The notes under the pieces: model-generated
What the model was told of the DNA's origin: nothing
Databases searched by the model: none
The model's input: only the letters and a program-made list of their open reading frames with translations
Shown here: positions 62,101 to 64,000 of the stretch, one piece after another
How the letters are laid out: each line of letters starts with the position of its first letter
Position numbering within the stretch: position 1 is the stretch's first letter
Program-made: the position numbers and the translations under genes
DNA from: Oscillospiraceae bacterium
Lineage (GTDB): Bacteria; Bacillota; Clostridia; Oscillospirales; Acutalibacteraceae
DNA: 64,000 nucleotides
Reading direction: 5' to 3'
NCBI GenBank assembly: GCA_022763825.1
Contig: JALEQX010000071.1
Location: 1 to 64,000 of the forward strand

Positions 62101-64000
62101 ACGCTTGAAGCCGCCTTGCTGTCGAACTTCTCGGGAGAAGCGCAGATGCTCTCGATTCCCTGGAGCACAAGCGGACTGTATCTGATATCGGTGCCGAAAT
62201 AAATGTCGGCAAGTCTGAGAATCTCGGTGAAAGTAAGCTGTTTGGTATGAACGTCATACCATTTCTCATAACCGCTTGCGTCGAACTTGCCTGCGATAAC
62301 GTCGAGGACGTGGTCAAGGCTGAACGAATTTCCGCCGAGGAGGTCGGAAACTATTACGGAAGCGATAGTATCAAGATCAACGTCAGCGATAGGTCTTACG
62401 GTATCGAGAACTACGGTAAGAGGCTGAAGAACGTTGAATATAAGGGTCGAAAGACCGTCGCTCTCTATAAAGTAGAGGAGGTTAGGCAGAAGAGAAATAA
62501 GATTCTTGAATGCCGAACCGTTGAGCTGACCGTCAAGCCAGTCGAAGAGCTGGTTGGTAAGATACTCGAACGCTTTTGCATCGCCGTTGTTCTCAACATA
62601 AGCGTTGTACTCTGCCTGGCTCATTACGTTGGGTACGCCGAGCATTTCGAATACGTAAGCTACGGAGTTCGAATAGCCCTCATAACCCTTAACGGTAAGA
62701 GCGTTTGCAAACAGCGAAACGTCCTCGCCTGTCATGAACATACTGATAAGCGGAGCCATGGGCTCAACTACTGCAAAGAAGAGAGCAAGGAACTGCTGTC
62801 TGTTGCCGTCTTCAAACTTCTGTCCGTTGATGTACCAGGTGTAGTTATCCTTGGTCTCACCGGTTTCTTCATCCGTTACGGAGTCAATAGCAACGCTGAC
62901 AGTACCAAAGTTTGACTTGTAACCTGCGTCACCGGGTTTAAGCGCGGTCTTCTCATACTTTTCGAGTACGGTCGGGAACGCATAACCGAACGCCTCAGCC
63001 CACTGCTGAAGATCAACGCCGGTCTCTCTCTTACAAAGATCGTAAACGAACTGATTGTCAAGAGTGTAGCCGAGCGAAACAAGCTCCTTAACAAGAGTTG
63101 TGAAATTCTTGTTATTGAACATTCCGTTTATGGATTCACGGAGTTTTTCATCGACGGATGTCGTATCCATACCGGAAACCGACTTAACGATATCGTCAAT
63201 ATTGTCGATGATATACTGTGACTTTTCCTTAGTCCAGTTTGTATTATAGGTAAGGTATACGAGAGACTTAAGGTCAGGCACATCAGCATTTTTATCTTTG
63301 TCCGACTGATACCAGTTCATCTGCATCATGTCGTAATCAACCGGGTTGAACAGCTCTATAAGAGCGGCAAGAGCGGCTTTCGGGTTACCCGAAACGTTCT
63401 CAACGAGAGTGTAGATAATCTCGGGCAGTTTAACGGTAGTACCGTTCTTTTCAGAGATAACTCTGACAAGGCTGTCTATGAGATTTCTGTCGCCGAGCGC
63501 ACCTACAAGATAGCTTAATACGTCATAGAATACGTTGGCTTTATCTGCGGTAATCTTCAGTCTCGTGCCGGACAAACGCTGTGAGCTTGCGTTTGTGTTG
63601 TATGTAGAGCATCTGATAAGGTTACCTGCGTTCATGACGGGTACGGAAACGTCCATACCGAGTTTGTCAAGAACATAAGAAGCTATTATGTTGATGTTGG
63701 TATAGTCAAATCCGAGCATCTTCTCGAGATTGACCATATCGGCAAGTTTAAGAGTAAAGTCAAACTTGGGAATCTTGTCATTGGCTATATTCTTAACAGT
63801 ATCTTTGATTAAGTTCTCAACCCAGCCGGGACAGTTATTAACATCAAATTTGTCAAGATCACGTATACTCATCTTAACGTGCATGTTAACATTGATGCTG
63901 TTTACAAGTTCTTGTACTCCGTCAAAAGAAAGGAAATAAAGAACCTGAGGAAGCATGGAGCATACCTTGTCGATAGGCTGAGCTTTAAGCTGGTCAATGA
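59115..64000 (-). CDS. Giant tandem-repeat protein, 5' end outside the window
   Basis: At least 1627 residues of a protein whose start lies beyond base 64000. Codons upstream of the Met at 63956 stay open and read in the same style (LKAQPIDKVCS before MLPQVLYF), so that Met is not the true start. At least four copies of a unit of about 400-490 residues share LPNLLYFIESDGLST-like segments (also LPNIIYFINADG, LPNLAYFVNSNG) and NWTKEKSQYI-like segments (also NWNKETADKL, YWTKDKAQYI). It is rich in helices and Asp/Asn. The C-terminus ends IIKKLISFFTKLFG, amphipathic and basic. No family is recognised; a secreted or surface protein is inferred from size and composition. Confidence 0.9.
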   Translation of the reverse strand, partial: IDQLKAQPIDKVCSMLPQVLYFLSFDGVQELVNSINVNMHVKMSIRDLDKFDVNNCPGWVENLIKDTVKNIANDKIPKFDFTLKLADMVNLEKMLGFDYTNINIIASYVLDKLGMDVSVPVMNAGNLIRCSTYNTNASSQRLSGTRLKITADKANVFYDVLSYLVGALGDRNLIDSLVRVISEKNGTTVKLPEIIYTLVENVSGNPKAALAALIELFNPVDYDMMQMNWYQSDKDKNADVPDLKSLVYLTYNTNWTKEKSQYIIDNIDDIVKSVSGMDTTSVDEKLRESINGMFNNKNFTTLVKELVSLGYTLDNQFVYDLCKRETGVDLQQWAEAFGYAFPTVLEKYEKTALKPGDAGYKSNFGTVSVAIDSVTDEETGETKDNYTWYINGQKFEDGNRQQFLALFFAVVEPMAPLISMFMTGEDVSLFANALTVKGYEGYSNSVAYVFEMLGVPNVMSQAEYNAYVENNGDAKAFEYLTNQLFDWLDGQLNGSAFKNLISLLPNLLYFIESDGLSTLIFNVLQPLTVVLDTVRPIADVDLDTIASVIVSDLLGGNSFSLDHVLDVIAGKFDASGYEKWYDVHTKQLTFTEILRLADIYFGTDIRYSPLVLQGIESICASPEKFDSKAASSVGYRASCDPADGLTILVSALLECLNHSSTLTGGKTNGEIICSFIDSKTGKDDAKKIWDMVETIFDGIVSTDTDVNWLYFYNDPDNDKTPVTDLVNAQLPTKSIVYLGYSNNWNKETADKLTASASEIIDSILESKKGTDLATYLQALISDNLYTDEILNSLVESIVKALNGLDKSLRDTISVVLSTDGIDKWFDMCDIDADGNVTCNKQWNINGDKQKFIDSFAEALAPANDIFAWLFFGDSYTFFTSSKTADGKYTLEPIIDLAGNPGGYAYGLIPAFEALGCTMQSPDKYKKADGTHDMTAFVKDFMSSVLDRADELTSGDVVGNILDLLPNIIYFINADGVKNCFNNLMSPIYDILDKLLPVIGDANLDEAAGVKLSDLSTETFFDIIKDKAGITIDPQVMGLIKYLYVGDITAFTSANGRMALRMGYTDELTRAEMITILFSVALEILGDSANEQAFRDMLGDDTYTVVMNVLRLNARPMHSIPWLFTEDADTDKVFSGIETSTIFEYGYGKYWTKDKAQYIADNIECFINDMIQLLGIEVNGVKFDSLEDIINSYIDGSLYSNKVLSKIYNGLKKALDKLNEIDTDGKIKEVIKSSLGVDLTFYDTYVLPEIKEGDRSAFTTELLNMLRPLYPVLKWLLTEQDIAFFNDADGNDKVVLPGDRGYNYGIIPLLEAIQCEGIKTEAEYYADVNANDDALILDIINPLFDKLDVILADPANQIFELLPNLAYFVNSNGLDTVWQNTLNSAYTVLDALQPLVNVDLYEIIGINLDGMKFEDLVQFALSKVKNSTGFDLAELVVDAAAEMTTGKLISFTSLNGEQAYRMEYAGKADRADMVTIILRLVLKFLNTGDNAKKLEQIIKEKTSMSDEAYKFMFSFIDSLAQYCSDAEGMDKTLYILYYTFFGINTGAHEANKWLKDYNSNWEFFYGMLRASDQQILNDFAEFTSKIFETYTKDIIDQNGLASRGLIKFFQKIIEIIKKLISFFTKLFG

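Noticed and set aside
59115..63956. Met at 63956 as the start of the giant protein
   Set aside because: The frame stays open to base 64000 with protein-like sequence just before that Met, so the gene starts outside the window.
59880..63956. Repeated segments as a CRISPR array
   Set aside because: The repeats are hundreds of residues long and lie in an open frame; no short direct repeats with unique spacers were seen.

Overview
The window looks like a chromosomal segment of an anaerobic Clostridia-type Firmicute, probably a gut-associated relative of the Oscillospiraceae or Ruminococcaceae. The basis is strong GGAGG ribosome binding sites, TTGACA/TATAAT promoters, GTG and TTG starts, a lipobox protein, a dockerin-bearing secreted protein, a c subunit with a Na+-type signature and moderate GC content. 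This is inference; no 16S gene is present. I see no prophage, insertion sequence, CRISPR array or conjugative element.

Layout. 1-6953 (minus strand): a complete nine-gene F-type ATP synthase operon (I-a-c-b-delta-alpha-gamma-beta-epsilon) with a short epsilon and a two-carboxylate c subunit. 7364-7709 (minus): secG and tRNA-Lys(UUU). 7939-12174 (plus): a divergent type IIA topoisomerase pair. 12240-17291 (plus): a tightly packed operon of a two-component system, a BNR/sialidase-fold protein, an FAH-family hydrolase and an MFS transporter. 17356-25730 (minus): FHA protein, FtsW/RodA, class B PBP, ABC ATPase, giant FtsX-like permease and a PI-PLC-like protein in one probable operon. 25894-32974 (plus): galM, a membrane-anchored secreted protein, a second two-component system and an HtrA protease. 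33146-39786: a TetR regulator, serC-serA, glpK, an iron-type alcohol dehydrogenase and a metallophosphoesterase. 39847-42308 (plus): a D,D-carboxypeptidase with a long cytoplasmic tail, a lipoprotein and a 46-residue small protein. 42376-48933 (minus): aroA, a MATE transporter, a tyrosine phosphatase, a radical SAM/SPASM protein and a GH78 rhamnosidase. 49031-51587: a small membrane protein, a TIM-barrel isomerase-like protein and a dockerin protein. 51653-58437 (minus): a seven-gene aromatic amino acid operon (pheA-aroB-aroC-aroEK fusion-aroQ-tyrA-DAHP synthase). 58737-58943 (minus): a freestanding promoter/24-codon ORF/terminator unit. 59115-64000 (minus): the 3' part of a very large repeat protein that runs off the window.

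How it fits together. Most genes are housekeeping: ATP synthesis or ion pumping, aromatic and serine biosynthesis, secretion, cell-wall synthesis and DNA topology. The accessory interest lies in the sugar-acid-like operon at 12-17 kb, the FHA/PBP/ABC operon, the small peptide genes at 42.2 and 58.8 kb, the giant tandem-repeat protein, and a roughly 120-base structured dispersed repeat present twice (11-227 and 58586-58733), each time abutting the T-tract of an intrinsic terminator.
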